NCBI RefSeq assembly: GCF_024345185.1
Contig: NZ_BROB01000001.1
Location: forward strand, 62,001-126,000
DNA: 64,000 nucleotides
DNA from: Levilactobacillus humaensis
GTDB taxonomy: Bacteria > Bacillota > Bacilli > Lactobacillales > Lactobacillaceae
Direction: 5' to 3'
This document shows positions 48,161 to 57,588 of the stretch, one piece after another. The number at the start of each line of letters is the position of its first letter. Within the stretch, counting starts at the first letter, position 1. Made by a program: the position numbers and the translations under genes. The notes beneath the pieces are model-generated. The model was not told the DNA's origin. It worked only from the letters and a program-made list of their open reading frames with translations, and ran no database searches.

Positions 48161-48949
48161 TTAGATCAGTCCGAAGAGATGAATCACGGGCAGAACCAAC
48201 AGTAGACTATCAAACCGGTCGAGAATTCCACCGTGTCCCGGTAGGATCTTGCCGGAATCCTTGACACCGTAGTAACGCTTGAGGGCAGATTCTACGAGAT
48301 CCCCGAATTGACCCACGATCGAGAAGATTAGGGTCAAGAGAATCATGACACCCAGACTGAAGTGACCCGTTGGGAAGAAGTACCAGAAGACACTCCCGAC
48401 AATCGTGGCTACCAGTGAGCCCCCAATGGAGCCTTCCCAGGTCTTGTTCGGGCTGATATGTGGGGCGAGCTTGTGCTTCCCAATTTTCCGGCCAATCATG
48501 TAGGCGCCGGAATCCGTCGTCCAAACGATGAACAACGCGTATAACAGAGCCACGAGACTGACATCTCGAGCGGCAATAAAGAAGTGGAACCCAATCCCAA
48601 TGTACAGCATGCTCAGGGTAATCACCCCGGCATCGTCAAAAGAGAACCGGTTACGAGAAACCACTGTCCGCATCAATAATAGCAGGACAAATAAGTAGAC
48701 AATGTACCAGGGATCAAGAAAGTGAGGCAGATCCTGCCACCAGGCCACTGGGGCAATGACCGCTAAGATGCCTAAGCCCGAGATAAAGGCTTCAGGGCTC
48801 ACCAAGAGCTTCTTGCGCATAATCAGCACTTCTGATAAGGCCACCAAACCCAGGACGAAGCCGGCTAGGTCCACCCAGATACTCCCCGCAATGATGATGG
48901 GGATAAATATAATTAAGGCGACAACCGCCGTAATAACCCGTTGTTTCAT
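48161..48949 (-). CDS. cdsA: Phosphatidate cytidylyltransferase
   Basis: A 262-residue polytopic membrane enzyme that makes CDP-diacylglycerol for phospholipid synthesis. The signature near the C terminus (VKDSGKILPGHGGILDRFDS) is intact, and about eight hydrophobic segments precede it. It starts 21 bases after uppS, with GAGGAG eight bases before its ATG. Confidence 0.96.
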   Translation of the reverse strand: MKQRVITAVVALIIFIPIIIAGSIWVDLAGFVLGLVALSEVLIMRKKLLVSPEAFISGLGILAVIAPVAWWQDLPHFLDPWYIVYLFVLLLLMRTVVSRNRFSFDDAGVITLSMLYIGIGFHFFIAARDVSLVALLYALFIVWTTDSGAYMIGRKIGKHKLAPHISPNKTWEGSIGGSLVATIVGSVFWYFFPTGHFSLGVMILLTLIFSIVGQFGDLVESALKRYYGVKDSGKILPGHGGILDRFDSLLLVLPVIHLFGLI

Positions 48950-48970
48950 TCTACATGCTCCTCAATGTCG

Positions 48971-49759
48971 TTATTTTTGTTCCATCGTTTCCAGACCGCC
49001 AAAGCGGCGGTGACGTTGTTGATAAGTATAGATTGCCGATTCTAGGGCTGCTTGGTCGAAGTCTGGCCAATGTTCTTGGACAAAGACAAACTCGCTGTAG
49101 GCAGCCTCCCACAGCATGAAATTAGAGAGCCGTTGCTCCCCACTAGTCCGAATCATCAGATCGGGATCGGCCAGGTCACCCAAGTCTCCTGTCATGAGTT
49201 CCCGGTCCATCTGTGCTTCATCTATGTCCTCGGGAGCCAGATCACCTGTCTGAACGCGTTTTGCCAGTGTTTGCACCGCGGTAATAATCTCCGCACGCCC
49301 GCCGTAGTTGAGGGCAAAGTTCAACACCATCCCCGTACAGTCAGCGGTATCAGCGACGGCATCTTTAACAGCTTTTTGCGTTGCCTTAGGCAGTTGATCC
49401 ACGTAGCCCATCACCTTGACACGAATATTATTCTTGATGAGATCGGGGACAAATGTGCTAAAGAAATCAACCGGAAGCTTCATCAGATAGTTCACTTCCG
49501 TCGAAGGCCGTGACCAGTTCTCTGTTGAAAAGGCATATAGCGTGAGAACCTTGACGCCCAAGTGACTGGCAGCCTTTGCCACCGTTTTGACCGTATTCAT
49601 ACCTTGTTTATGACCAGCGATCCGCGGTAAATGGCGTTGTTGCGCCCACCGACCGTTGCCATCCATGATAATGGCGATGTGGGCGGGAATGTTGGTTTCG
49701 TCCAATTGCCGTTCCGTGACTTCGCCCGTCGCCTGATCTTTATTTAAAAATGAAAACAC
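48971..49759 (-). CDS. uppS: Isoprenyl transferase (undecaprenyl diphosphate synthase)
   Basis: A 262-residue cis-prenyltransferase that makes the lipid carrier for peptidoglycan and teichoic acid synthesis. The catalytic Asp is in IIMDGNGRWAQ; TLYAFSTENWSRP and the C-terminal DLMIRTSGEQRLSNF segment are conserved. The start is GTG, six bases after GGAGG. It is the first gene of uppS-cdsA-rseP. Confidence 0.97.
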   Translation of the reverse strand: MFSFLNKDQATGEVTERQLDETNIPAHIAIIMDGNGRWAQQRHLPRIAGHKQGMNTVKTVAKAASHLGVKVLTLYAFSTENWSRPSTEVNYLMKLPVDFFSTFVPDLIKNNIRVKVMGYVDQLPKATQKAVKDAVADTADCTGMVLNFALNYGGRAEIITAVQTLAKRVQTGDLAPEDIDEAQMDRELMTGDLGDLADPDLMIRTSGEQRLSNFMLWEAAYSEFVFVQEHWPDFDQAALESAIYTYQQRHRRFGGLETMEQK

Positions 49760-49799
49760 AGCGCACCTCCATTAAGTCTTTACAACCTCTCATCATAAC

Positions 49800-49829
49800 A
49801 AAAAAAGAGCCGGGAAACTATCCCAGCCC
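49800..49829 (-). terminator. Terminator upstream of uppS
   Basis: On the minus strand GGGCTGGGA pairs (one bulge) with TCCCGGCTC and is followed by seven T. Confidence 0.8.
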
Positions 49830-49860
49830 TCAAATTGAGCGAAAACTTTAAGGTTTCTCG

Positions 49861-50283
49861 CTATTCGATTAACCGCCAGTCACCACGCTTAGCGTCAGCC
49901 AACGTTCCGAAGTAACTCAGAAGGTTGTTGGCATCATCGGCACTGACCTGCCCCAGCAGGTTCAGGCCTTCGCCAGTTGGCATTGGGTCAGACAAGTCGG
50001 TAATTTCATTACCGTGTTCGATGGTTGCCTTAGAGAAGGCCACAATCCAGTCGTCTCCAATCAGTTGGGTAACGACGAAGAACAGGTTGAAATCATCGCT
50101 AACAAAGGCGGGTTGGGCGTATACCCCTTCTTGAATTTCTTCAAGTTCCGCACCGTTGTAGTTCAAGATTGACACGTTTTCAGCATTTACCGCGTTGTTT
50201 AACCGAAAGACCATTTTCCCAAATTCCTTAGAACCGGGGGTGATTTCGATGTCGTCTTGGTTATTTTGATTCTCTTCTGCCAT
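49861..50283 (-). CDS. Acidic small protein between frr and uppS, unknown
   Basis: A 140-residue, strongly acidic cytosolic protein with no signal peptide or membrane segment. AAGGAG is nine bases before the ATG at 50283. I do not recognise the family. It starts 31 bases after frr and ends at a terminator, so it is the tail of the rpsB-tsf-pyrH-frr cluster. Nothing indicates an enzymatic function. Confidence 0.7.
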   Translation of the reverse strand: MAEENQNNQDDIEITPGSKEFGKMVFRLNNAVNAENVSILNYNGAELEEIQEGVYAQPAFVSDDFNLFFVVTQLIGDDWIVAFSKATIEHGNEITDLSDPMPTGEGLNLLGQVSADDANNLLSYFGTLADAKRGDWRLIE

Positions 50284-50314
50284 AATAAAACGCTCCTTCC
50301 CCAAAAGGGTTAGT

Positions 50315-50872
50315 CTAGTCTGTTAAGATTTCCTTTTCCTTGTCCGCTGAGATGGTGTCAATGCCCTTGATGGCCTTATCCGTCACCTTTTGAACTTGGT
50401 CTTCCATGTTGTGCAGGTCGTCGTCGGTGTAGTCCCCGTTCTTGTGGCCCTTCTTGACGTCATCCATGGCGTCACGACGAACGTTACGAACGGCAACCTT
50501 ACCTTGTTCGGCGGTAGCCTTCACTTGCTTAGCTAATTCCTTACGCCGTTCCTCAGTCAGTTGTGGAATCACTAACCGAAGGGCAGTCCCATCGTTAGCT
50601 GGCGTGATCCCAACGTCGGACTCCAAGATCCCCTTCTCAACATCTTCGAGAGCGGACTTGTCGTACGGCGTTACCATCAAAATCCGTGGTTCTGGAATGG
50701 TAATGGCAGCCACTTGGTTCAGTGGCGTATCCACACCATAGTATTGCACCATAACACGGTTTAAAATGCTGGCGTTGGCCCGACCGGCACGAATTGTTCC
50801 CAATTCACGCTTGAGTGCTTCCTCTGCCTTTTTCATACGATCCTGTGCATCTGTAATGATCTGATCTGCCAT
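50315..50872 (-). CDS. frr: Ribosome recycling factor
   Basis: A 185-residue factor that splits post-termination ribosomes with EF-G. Family features are [19 protein letters not shown] and [17 protein letters not shown]. It starts two bases after pyrH, whose end supplies the AAGGGG ribosome binding site. Confidence 0.97.
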   Translation of the reverse strand: MADQIITDAQDRMKKAEEALKRELGTIRAGRANASILNRVMVQYYGVDTPLNQVAAITIPEPRILMVTPYDKSALEDVEKGILESDVGITPANDGTALRLVIPQLTEERRKELAKQVKATAEQGKVAVRNVRRDAMDDVKKGHKNGDYTDDDLHNMEDQVQKVTDKAIKGIDTISADKEKEILTD

Positions 50873-50874
50873 GT

Positions 50875-51630
<756 letters not shown>

Positions 51631-51698
51631 CTATCATATTCCCGCCACTAGTGATAGTCACGGGTCAGCGATTTAACCGTTTTGCCGCATTAACTTAT

Positions 51699-51735
51699 TA
51701 AAAAAGCGTAGTTCCCGAACGGAAACTACGCTTTT
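51699..51735 (-). terminator. Terminator of rpsB-tsf
   Basis: A 14-bp stem (AAAAGCGTAGTTTCC with a near-exact partner) is followed on the minus strand by six T. Confidence 0.9.
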
Positions 51736-51744
51736 CGGTCAAAA

Positions 51745-52629
51745 TTAACCGTTGATTTGGTCTTGGACTTCTTGCGCTAAGTCAGACTTAGGCTTTTCGA
51801 TTCCTTCACCAACTTCGTAACGGACGAAGCTTACCAACTTGCCACCCTTGCTGGCAACGAATTGGCCAACAGTTTGGTCGCCATCCTTAACGAATGGTTG
51901 GTCAGCTAAACTGATTTCTGACAAGAACTTGTGGAGACGGCCTTCGACCATCTTTTCAACGATCTTTTCAGGCTTGCCTTCGTTCAAGGCTTCTTGCTTC
52001 AAGACTTCACGTTCGTGAGCCAAACGGTCAGCAGGAATGTCATCCTTGGAAACAAATTCTGGGTTGATGGCAGCAACGTGCATTGCCACGTCCTTGGCAG
52101 TGGCTTCATCGGCACCGTCTAAGACAACGACAGCGGCGATTTGACCACCTTGGTGTAAGTAAGCACCGAATACTTGGCCGTCAGTCTTGTTAACAACGGC
52201 AAAGCGACGTAACTTAACGTTTTCACTCGTTACTTGAGTCGTCTTGATGATGGCTTCGTTTAACGTTTCGCCATCGTCAGCCTTCAAGGCTAAGGCAGCA
52301 TCCATGTCAGCAGGTTGCTTTGCAGCAATCGTGTTGGCAACCTTGTCAACCAAGGCATTGAACGTGTCGTTAGTTGCAACGAAGTCAGTTTCAGAGTTAA
52401 CTTCGATGATGGCAGCGGTGTTACCGCTAACCATAACGCGAGCTAAACCGTTAGCAGCAACGTTGCCACTCTTCTTCTTAGCCTTAGCGATACCCTTTTC
52501 ACGAAGAAAATCGATCGCCTTGTCCATGTCGCCTTCAGAAGCAACAAGGGCCTTCTTAGCATCCATCATCCCAACTTGGGTTTTGTCACGTAATTCTTTA
52601 ACTTGTGCTGCAGTGATTTTGCTTGCCAT
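51745..52629 (-). CDS. tsf: Elongation factor Ts
   Basis: A 294-residue nucleotide exchange factor for EF-Tu. The N-terminal UBA-like part ([19 protein letters not shown]) and the [10 protein letters not shown] signature are present. AAGGAGG is nine bases before the ATG. It follows rpsB after 153 bases containing a possible attenuating hairpin and ends at a strong terminator. Confidence 0.97.
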   Translation of the reverse strand: MASKITAAQVKELRDKTQVGMMDAKKALVASEGDMDKAIDFLREKGIAKAKKKSGNVAANGLARVMVSGNTAAIIEVNSETDFVATNDTFNALVDKVANTIAAKQPADMDAALALKADDGETLNEAIIKTTQVTSENVKLRRFAVVNKTDGQVFGAYLHQGGQIAAVVVLDGADEATAKDVAMHVAAINPEFVSKDDIPADRLAHEREVLKQEALNEGKPEKIVEKMVEGRLHKFLSEISLADQPFVKDGDQTVGQFVASKGGKLVSFVRYEVGEGIEKPKSDLAQEVQDQING

Positions 52630-52782
52630 GTTTAATGGCCTCCTTTATCAATGTTAAGCATATAGTCGCAAAAAAGACTGACTCAATCTCAGGCCATGAA
52701 CGGTCCTAAACATTAAGCCAGCCTAAGGTGCTTTTAAATCTAGTATTTGGAAAGTAGCGGTTGCCCGTTACCTTGCATTAAA

Positions 52783-53583
52783 TTACTTGTTGTCGCCTTC
52801 AACGGCGTTAACGATGTCTTCCATCGAGTTGTCAGAAGGCTTTGCGCTCTTCTTGTCAGCTGATTTCTTACCTTCGAAAGTCTTTTCGTCAACTTGGTCT
52901 TCACCTTGACGACCTTCAACAATGGCATCAGCCATCTTAGAAGTGATCAGACGAACGGCACGGATAGCGTCATCGTTAGATGGGATAACCACGTCAATTT
53001 CATCTGGGTCAGTGTTCGTATCAACCATGGCAACGATCGGAATGTTCAACTTTTGTGCTTCGTGAACAGCGATTTGTTCCTTGCGAGGGTCAACGATGAA
53101 CATAACGTCAGGGAGCTTAGGCATATCTTCGATACCGCCTAAGAAACGTTCCAACTTGTCTTGTGACTTCTTAAGTAAGGAAACTTCCTTCTTAGGAAGA
53201 ACGTCAAAAGTACCGTCAGTAGCCATCTTCTTCAAATCTTTAAGACGCTTGATCCGAGTTTGGATGGTTTCCCAGTTGGTCAAAGTCCCACCTAACCAAC
53301 GGTGGTTAACGTAGTATTGACCGGCACGGGTAGCTTCTTCTTCGATAGAATCTTGAGCTTGCTTCTTAGTCCCAACAAACAGAACAACGGCGCCCTTAGC
53401 AGCTTCGTCCTTCATGTAGTTGTAAGCAACGTCAATCAACTTCACCGTCTTTTGTAAGTCGATGATGTAGATACCGTTACGTTCCGTAAAGATGTATTGC
53501 TTCATCTTAGGGTTCCAACGACGGGTTTGGTGACCAAAGTGGACACCGGCTTCGAGCAGTTGTTTCATTGAAATAACAGCCAT
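52783..53583 (-). CDS. rpsB: 30S ribosomal protein S2
   Basis: A 266-residue small-subunit protein. [20 protein letters not shown] at the N terminus and [19 protein letters not shown] are diagnostic. GGAGG is nine bases before the ATG at 53583, so the longer frame to 53631 is not used. The C terminus is Lys/Ser-rich. It has its own promoter and a structured leader. Confidence 0.97.
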   Translation of the reverse strand: MAVISMKQLLEAGVHFGHQTRRWNPKMKQYIFTERNGIYIIDLQKTVKLIDVAYNYMKDEAAKGAVVLFVGTKKQAQDSIEEEATRAGQYYVNHRWLGGTLTNWETIQTRIKRLKDLKKMATDGTFDVLPKKEVSLLKKSQDKLERFLGGIEDMPKLPDVMFIVDPRKEQIAVHEAQKLNIPIVAMVDTNTDPDEIDVVIPSNDDAIRAVRLITSKMADAIVEGRQGEDQVDEKTFEGKKSADKKSAKPSDNSMEDIVNAVEGDNK

Positions 53584-53700
53584 GATAAAATGCCTCCAAA
53601 TAGTTTTTGATTTCCTCCCCCACGATCTCACAGCCGAAGAACTCTTGCGAGCACCCCTTCAGCCATCACGCGAGGTGTGAATTGGCGCATAAGCACCGAC
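53584..53700 (-). promoter_or_regulatory. rpsB 5' leader RNA (candidate)
   Basis: About 115 transcribed bases lie between the promoter and rpsB. The minus strand has paired segments such as GGTGCTTATGCGCC and the CTCGCAAGAG hairpin. Autoregulatory leaders in front of rpsB are known in several phyla, but I cannot assign this one to a described class. Confidence 0.35.
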
Positions 53701-53704
53701 AATC

Positions 53705-53733
53705 ATTATACAAAACAACTGAGGTGAACACAA
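53705..53733 (-). promoter_or_regulatory. Promoter of rpsB-tsf
   Basis: TTGTGT, 17 bases and a perfect TATAAT on the minus strand. Confidence 0.75.
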
Positions 53734-53760
53734 GCTAAATCGACAGCCTTTTTGAGAAAA

Positions 53761-53789
53761 TTGGCATTTATTCCTGGGTATGGTACACT
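53761..53789 (+). promoter_or_regulatory. Promoter of the YjjG-like HAD gene
   Basis: TTGGCA, 17 bases and TACACT with an upstream TGG extension, 29 bases before the ATG. Confidence 0.65.
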
Positions 53790-53818
53790 GCTTAGGCACT
53801 ACTGAGGAGGAAACGAAC

Positions 53819-54538
53819 ATGATTAAAGCGGTCGTCTTCGATGTCGATGACACGCTCTATGATCAAAAGGCTCCCTTTGAGGCCGCCCTCGCGCCAATCC
53901 TAGGATTGCCGTCAGAGGTTGATCTGAATACAACGTTTCAAGCGTACCGCCAGCAGAGTCACCAGGCATACGCCCACGTCATTAACGGGCACTGGTCCGA
54001 ACAAGAGATGGCCGTCAAGCGGTTAAACACCGCCTTACTGGCCCAGCACCTGCCCACCGTCGATGCCCAAAGCGCGCTGAACTTTGAAGAAGCCTACACC
54101 GCTGGGTTGGCTGATATTAAGCTTTTCCCCGGCCTCTCAACGGCCCTCGATAGCCTCAGCCAACAATACCAGCTGGGTATTCTGACCAATGGTAACACCC
54201 AATTTCAATTGGCAAAAGTGATGCAACTTCAAATGCATCGGTGGATCGATAGAGAAGCCATTGTGACCTCGGAAGAAGTCGGTCTGGCCAAACCTGATCC
54301 GCAAATTTTCACCCTAATGAATCGTCGGCTAAACCTGCGAGCTAGCGAAGTCGCCTACGTTGGTGACTGCTACAGTATGGATGTCAGAGCGGCCAAACAA
54401 GCCGGCTGGCAGTCCTTCTGGTTTAACCACCGTGATTTAGAGGAACCTGATGGGCAATGGGTCCCTGACCAAACGGTTACCGACCCCCTCGAGCTCCAGG
54501 AGTTACTCCTGGCACTCACCACCATTCCAGAGGCTTAA
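53819..54538 (+). CDS. HAD-superfamily hydrolase (YjjG-like)
   Basis: A 239-residue cytosolic HAD phosphatase. Motif I is FDVDDTLYD, motif II is ILTNGNTQF, motif III is the Lys in GLAKPDPQIF and motif IV is VGDCYSMDVRAA, with a helical cap after motif I. Family members such as YjjG dephosphorylate nucleotides, but the substrate is not certain here. GAGGAGG precedes the ATG. It has its own promoter and terminator and is divergent from rpsB. Confidence 0.9.
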   Translation: MIKAVVFDVDDTLYDQKAPFEAALAPILGLPSEVDLNTTFQAYRQQSHQAYAHVINGHWSEQEMAVKRLNTALLAQHLPTVDAQSALNFEEAYTAGLADIKLFPGLSTALDSLSQQYQLGILTNGNTQFQLAKVMQLQMHRWIDREAIVTSEEVGLAKPDPQIFTLMNRRLNLRASEVAYVGDCYSMDVRAAKQAGWQSFWFNHRDLEEPDGQWVPDQTVTDPLELQELLLALTTIPEA

Positions 54539-54544
54539 GACCGT

Positions 54545-54577
54545 AAAAAGCGTCGCCAACAACTGGCAACGCTTTTT
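54545..54577 (+). terminator. Terminator of the HAD gene
   Basis: A 14-bp stem (AAAAAGCGTCGCCA with TGGCAACGCTTTTT, one mismatch) forms the end of the transcript, with its T run inside the 3' arm. It may also serve ldhD on the other strand. Confidence 0.82.
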
Positions 54578-54591
54578 GTTTGTCTTCAGTT

Positions 54592-55587
54592 TTAGAATTG
54601 GACCTCGTTCTCGGCATGACCAGTCGCAATCAAGTCTCGATTGTTATTCAAGGCGTATTGCACCATGTTCTTAACGGCCGTCCGCGTGTAAAAGGCAATG
54701 TGTGGGCTAACCAACACGTTGTCCCGTTCCATCAGGTTCTTCAGTCGTTCATCTGGAATCGAGGCAAAACTCCCGAAGTCGGTGTTAAAGATGCCCACTT
54801 CATCCTCATAGACGTCCAGTGCCGCACCGGCGACCTGACCACTATCTAAGGCTCTGATTAGGGCGTCCGTGTCAATCAGAGCCCCTCGCGCAGGATTTAA
54901 AATCCACACACCGGGCTTCATCTTGGCAAAGGCGGCATCATTCAACATCTTTTCATTGTCCTTGGTGGCTGGGGCATGTAAGGAAATCACATCTGCCTGA
55001 GCGTAGAGGTCATCCAGAGTATCGACATAGATCCCTTGCTTCTCCAGTTCGGGATTGTGGTAAACGTCATAGGCAATAACCTTGGCGCCAAATCCTTGGT
55101 AAATCTTCATAGCCGCTCGGCCAATCCGGCCGGTGGCGACAATTCCCACCGTCATCGTATTGAGTTCATCGGCGATGTCTGGCGCCCAACGCAGGTCACC
55201 TAAGGCCTGCTTCCGATCAAAGGTTGGGGTCCGTCGCAGTAATTGCATAAGCCGCGTCACCGTAAATTCGGCGATGGCGGCTGGTGAATAAGCCGGAACG
55301 TTGGTCACCTTAAACCCATGACGTTTCACTGCATCCGCGTCAACGTTATCAACCCCAACGTTACGTAACGAGAGGTTTGTCACACCATTAGCGGCTAATC
55401 GATCTAAAATTGCCCCAGAGTATGGCTTCTGTTGGTAAACAACCGCCCCATCATAGCCCTTAGCCAGATCGGCCGTCTGTTCATCCAATAGTTCTCGAAC
55501 GACACGGACCTCAATTCCTTGGTCCTGCGCCCATTCTTCTAAGTAAGGCCGTTCATCTTCTCGAATGCCATAAGCAATAATTTTCAC
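54592..55587 (-). CDS. ldhD: D-lactate dehydrogenase
   Basis: A 331-residue NAD-dependent D-2-hydroxyacid dehydrogenase that reduces pyruvate to D-lactate. The nucleotide-binding loop ATGRIGRAAMKIYQGFGAK, the Arg in LNPARGALIDTDAL, the Glu in VYEDEVG and the catalytic His in SPHIAFYT are in place. AAGGAGG is eight bases before the GTG at 55587, which gives the family's usual N terminus (KIIAYGIREDE). Confidence 0.92.
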   Translation of the reverse strand: MKIIAYGIREDERPYLEEWAQDQGIEVRVVRELLDEQTADLAKGYDGAVVYQQKPYSGAILDRLAANGVTNLSLRNVGVDNVDADAVKRHGFKVTNVPAYSPAAIAEFTVTRLMQLLRRTPTFDRKQALGDLRWAPDIADELNTMTVGIVATGRIGRAAMKIYQGFGAKVIAYDVYHNPELEKQGIYVDTLDDLYAQADVISLHAPATKDNEKMLNDAAFAKMKPGVWILNPARGALIDTDALIRALDSGQVAGAALDVYEDEVGIFNTDFGSFASIPDERLKNLMERDNVLVSPHIAFYTRTAVKNMVQYALNNNRDLIATGHAENEVQF

Positions 55588-55724
55588 GGTCAGTTCCTCC
55601 TTCACAAAATCTTAAAATAGTCTGCTGATGTGTTTAGAGTGTACCATAGAGTAAGTCATTTATTGGCCAAATTGCTTAGTTGAGTCAACCACTTGCCTGG
55701 GCCTTGACAATGAGGGCCCAAACG

Positions 55725-55997
55725 CTAATCAATTGTGACCCCTTGATCGGCCAGAAAGGCCAATTTCTTTTGCCGCGATTGGTGCTTGAAAGCCCATTCG
55801 GCATGGAGGGCATCGTGTTTATTGTCGAAGGCTTGGCTGAACAACACCTTAATCGGTCGATGTAACCGGGTGTATTTTGCCCCCTTACCGGCTCGATGCG
55901 TGGCGAAACGTTCGCCCACATCCGTGGTAAATCCGCCGTAGAGGGACTGATCCTCGCATAACAACACGTAAAAGTAGTAGATTTTATGATTGGCCAT
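55725..55997 (-). CDS. GIY-YIG nuclease-domain protein (YazA/UPF0213)
   Basis: A 90-residue stand-alone GIY-YIG protein. The two motif halves are YYFYVLLC and SLYGGFT, then the Arg in [17 protein letters not shown] and the Glu in [14 protein letters not shown]. The function of these small members is unclear. It overlaps the 3' end of the trmN6-like gene by 14 bases, a conserved neighbour pair in Firmicutes, so the two are translated together. Confidence 0.93.
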   Translation of the reverse strand: MANHKIYYFYVLLCEDQSLYGGFTTDVGERFATHRAGKGAKYTRLHRPIKVLFSQAFDNKHDALHAEWAFKHQSRQKKLAFLADQGVTID

Positions 55998-56739
55998 AAA
56001 GCAACGCCTGCACTTCCGCCGTATATTTACCGGCTTGATCGTACACCATCAACGGGGCTAAGAAACGCAGGCCCCCGGGTTTGCCATCTTTAATGGCCTC
56101 GACCAAGACCATGTTAGCTTCTTTACCCGGCTTGGGGTGAACCAAGCGAATCCGTTTGGGAGCCAAGCGATTGGCAGCCATCAGATCTAACAGTTGTAGC
56201 AAGCGATCCGGCCGGTGAACAAAGTAGGCCTTGCCGCCCATCTTCAAAAGTCCACTGGTAGTGGCGACAACCGTTGCCAGATTCGTGGTAATCTCGTGCC
56301 GCGCAATTGCCAAGTATTCATTCGGGTTCTTCTGACTGTCTGGGAGATCGGCAAAATATGGCGGATTACACGTCACCACATCCACCGAATCCTTGGGGAT
56401 CCAATCGGTAACGTTGGCTAGATCCCCTTCATAGACCGTCATGCGATCGTCGAGATGGTTGAGCGTCACACTCCGCCGGGCCATGTCAGCCAGTCGCGGT
56501 TGAATCTCGACCTCGGAAATTTTACCGCGGGTTTTGGCACTCATAAAGAGACCGACCGCCCCGTTACCGGCACACAGATCCACCGTTTGGCTACTGACCT
56601 TGGCTAAAGGTTTGGCAAAGTCCGCCAATAATACGGCATCTAAGGAGAAGGCAAAGACCTCGGGACTCTGGATGATCTGAATATCTTGACTATAAAGTTG
56701 GTCGATCCGTTCCCCCGATTTTAAATTAGTTGCTGTCAT
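55984..56739 (-). CDS. tRNA1(Val) (adenine-37-N6)-methyltransferase family protein
   Basis: A 251-residue SAM-dependent methyltransferase of the TrmN6/YfiC/YabB type. The SAM-binding loop is [15 protein letters not shown] and the catalytic motif is CNPPYF, diagnostic of N6-adenine methylation. It probably modifies A37 of a tRNA. It is the upstream member of the pair with the GIY-YIG gene. Confidence 0.9.
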   Translation of the reverse strand: MTATNLKSGERIDQLYSQDIQIIQSPEVFAFSLDAVLLADFAKPLAKVSSQTVDLCAGNGAVGLFMSAKTRGKISEVEIQPRLADMARRSVTLNHLDDRMTVYEGDLANVTDWIPKDSVDVVTCNPPYFADLPDSQKNPNEYLAIARHEITTNLATVVATTSGLLKMGGKAYFVHRPDRLLQLLDLMAANRLAPKRIRLVHPKPGKEANMVLVEAIKDGKPGGLRFLAPLMVYDQAGKYTAEVQALLYGQS

Positions 56740-56776
56740 TTCCTGTTCGTCACCCTTTGTTTTTTATTAAGATCGC

Positions 56777-56805
56777 TTGCAACCCCGTGACTTTTTTTGC
56801 ATACT
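56777..56805 (+). promoter_or_regulatory. Promoter of plsC
   Basis: TTGCAA, 17 bases and CATACT, 37 bases before the plsC start. Confidence 0.6.
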
Positions 56806-56841
56806 AGATTCATTAGTAACATTGAGAGAGGAGTGCGACCC

Positions 56842-57480
56842 ATGTTCTATTCGTTCCTACGCGTGGTTATCCGCATAATTTTATTTATTGTTAATGGTAA
56901 GGCGACCTATTTGAATCGAGACCGCCTACCCGACGGCCCGTACATCCTGGTTGGCCCGCATCGAACTTGGTTCGACCCTGTTTACTTCGCCTTAGCAGCG
57001 AGTCCCCGAAAATTTAGCTTTATGGCTAAGGAAGAACTCTTCCAGAATTCCATTTTCCGATGGTTACTCCACCATGTCAATGGTTTTCCAGTGAATCGGG
57101 ACAATCCCGGGCCTTCCGCCATCAAGACGCCGGTCCGTATGCTCCGGCGCGGTGACCTGTCGCTGATCATGTTCCCTTCTGGATCGCGTCATTCCTCCGA
57201 ATTAAAGGGTGGTGCTGCTTTGATTGCGAAGATGGCTAAGGTGCCATTGGTTCCCGCTGTCTATCAAGGACCACTCACCTTCAAGCGACTCTTTTCACGC
57301 AAACGCGTCACCGTGGCCTTTGGTGACCCAATCACTATCGACCGCCATCTCAAACTTGACGAGGACGGCCAAGCAACGATTGAACAACAAATGCAAGCGG
57401 CCTTCGACGCGCTGGACCAACAGATCGATCCAGATTTCCACTACGTTGATGTTACCGCGGAACATGCCGAAAAGAAATAG
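56842..57480 (+). CDS. plsC: 1-acyl-sn-glycerol-3-phosphate acyltransferase
   Basis: A 212-residue membrane-associated acyltransferase that makes phosphatidic acid from lysophosphatidic acid. The catalytic motif is HRTWFDP (His-X4-Asp), and the substrate-binding motif lies in MFPSGSRHSSE. A hydrophobic N-terminal segment anchors it. AGAGGAG is eight bases before the ATG at 56842, so the longer frame is not used. A shortened copy of the hairpin repeat starts three bases after its stop. Confidence 0.93.
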   Translation: MFYSFLRVVIRIILFIVNGKATYLNRDRLPDGPYILVGPHRTWFDPVYFALAASPRKFSFMAKEELFQNSIFRWLLHHVNGFPVNRDNPGPSAIKTPVRMLRRGDLSLIMFPSGSRHSSELKGGAALIAKMAKVPLVPAVYQGPLTFKRLFSRKRVTVAFGDPITIDRHLKLDEDGQATIEQQMQAAFDALDQQIDPDFHYVDVTAEHAEKK

Positions 57481-57483
57481 GCT

Positions 57484-57530
57484 AAGAGTGGGACAAAAGG
57501 CGGTTAGCTGTTGTCACACGTTTCGACCAT
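57484..57530 (+). repeat. Intergenic hairpin repeat, deleted copy C
   Basis: It starts TAAGAGTGGGACAAAAGGC just after the plsC stop, continues GGTTAGCTG, then jumps to TTGTCACACGTTTCGACC. The inner stem and loop, about 75 bases in full copies, are missing, leaving a short version of the outer stem. The deletion junction lies near 57507-57511. Confidence 0.7.
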
Positions 57531-57547
57531 ATAAATTTGAAAATGCA

Positions 57548-57578
57548 AAAAGTCTGGGAAAAATCCCAGACTTTTTTT
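57548..57578 (+). terminator. Terminator shared by plsC and the ABC pair
   Basis: A 12-bp stem (AAAAGTCTGGGA and its complement) with T on both sides, so it can work in both directions: after plsC on the plus strand and after the ABC genes on the minus strand. Confidence 0.85.
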
Positions 57579-57588
57579 GATCCGCTGC

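Noticed and set aside
52640-52770. Terminator between rpsB and tsf
   Set aside because: The hairpin (CTTAGGC/GCCTGAG) is weak and its T tract is distant, so it was mentioned only as a possible attenuator.
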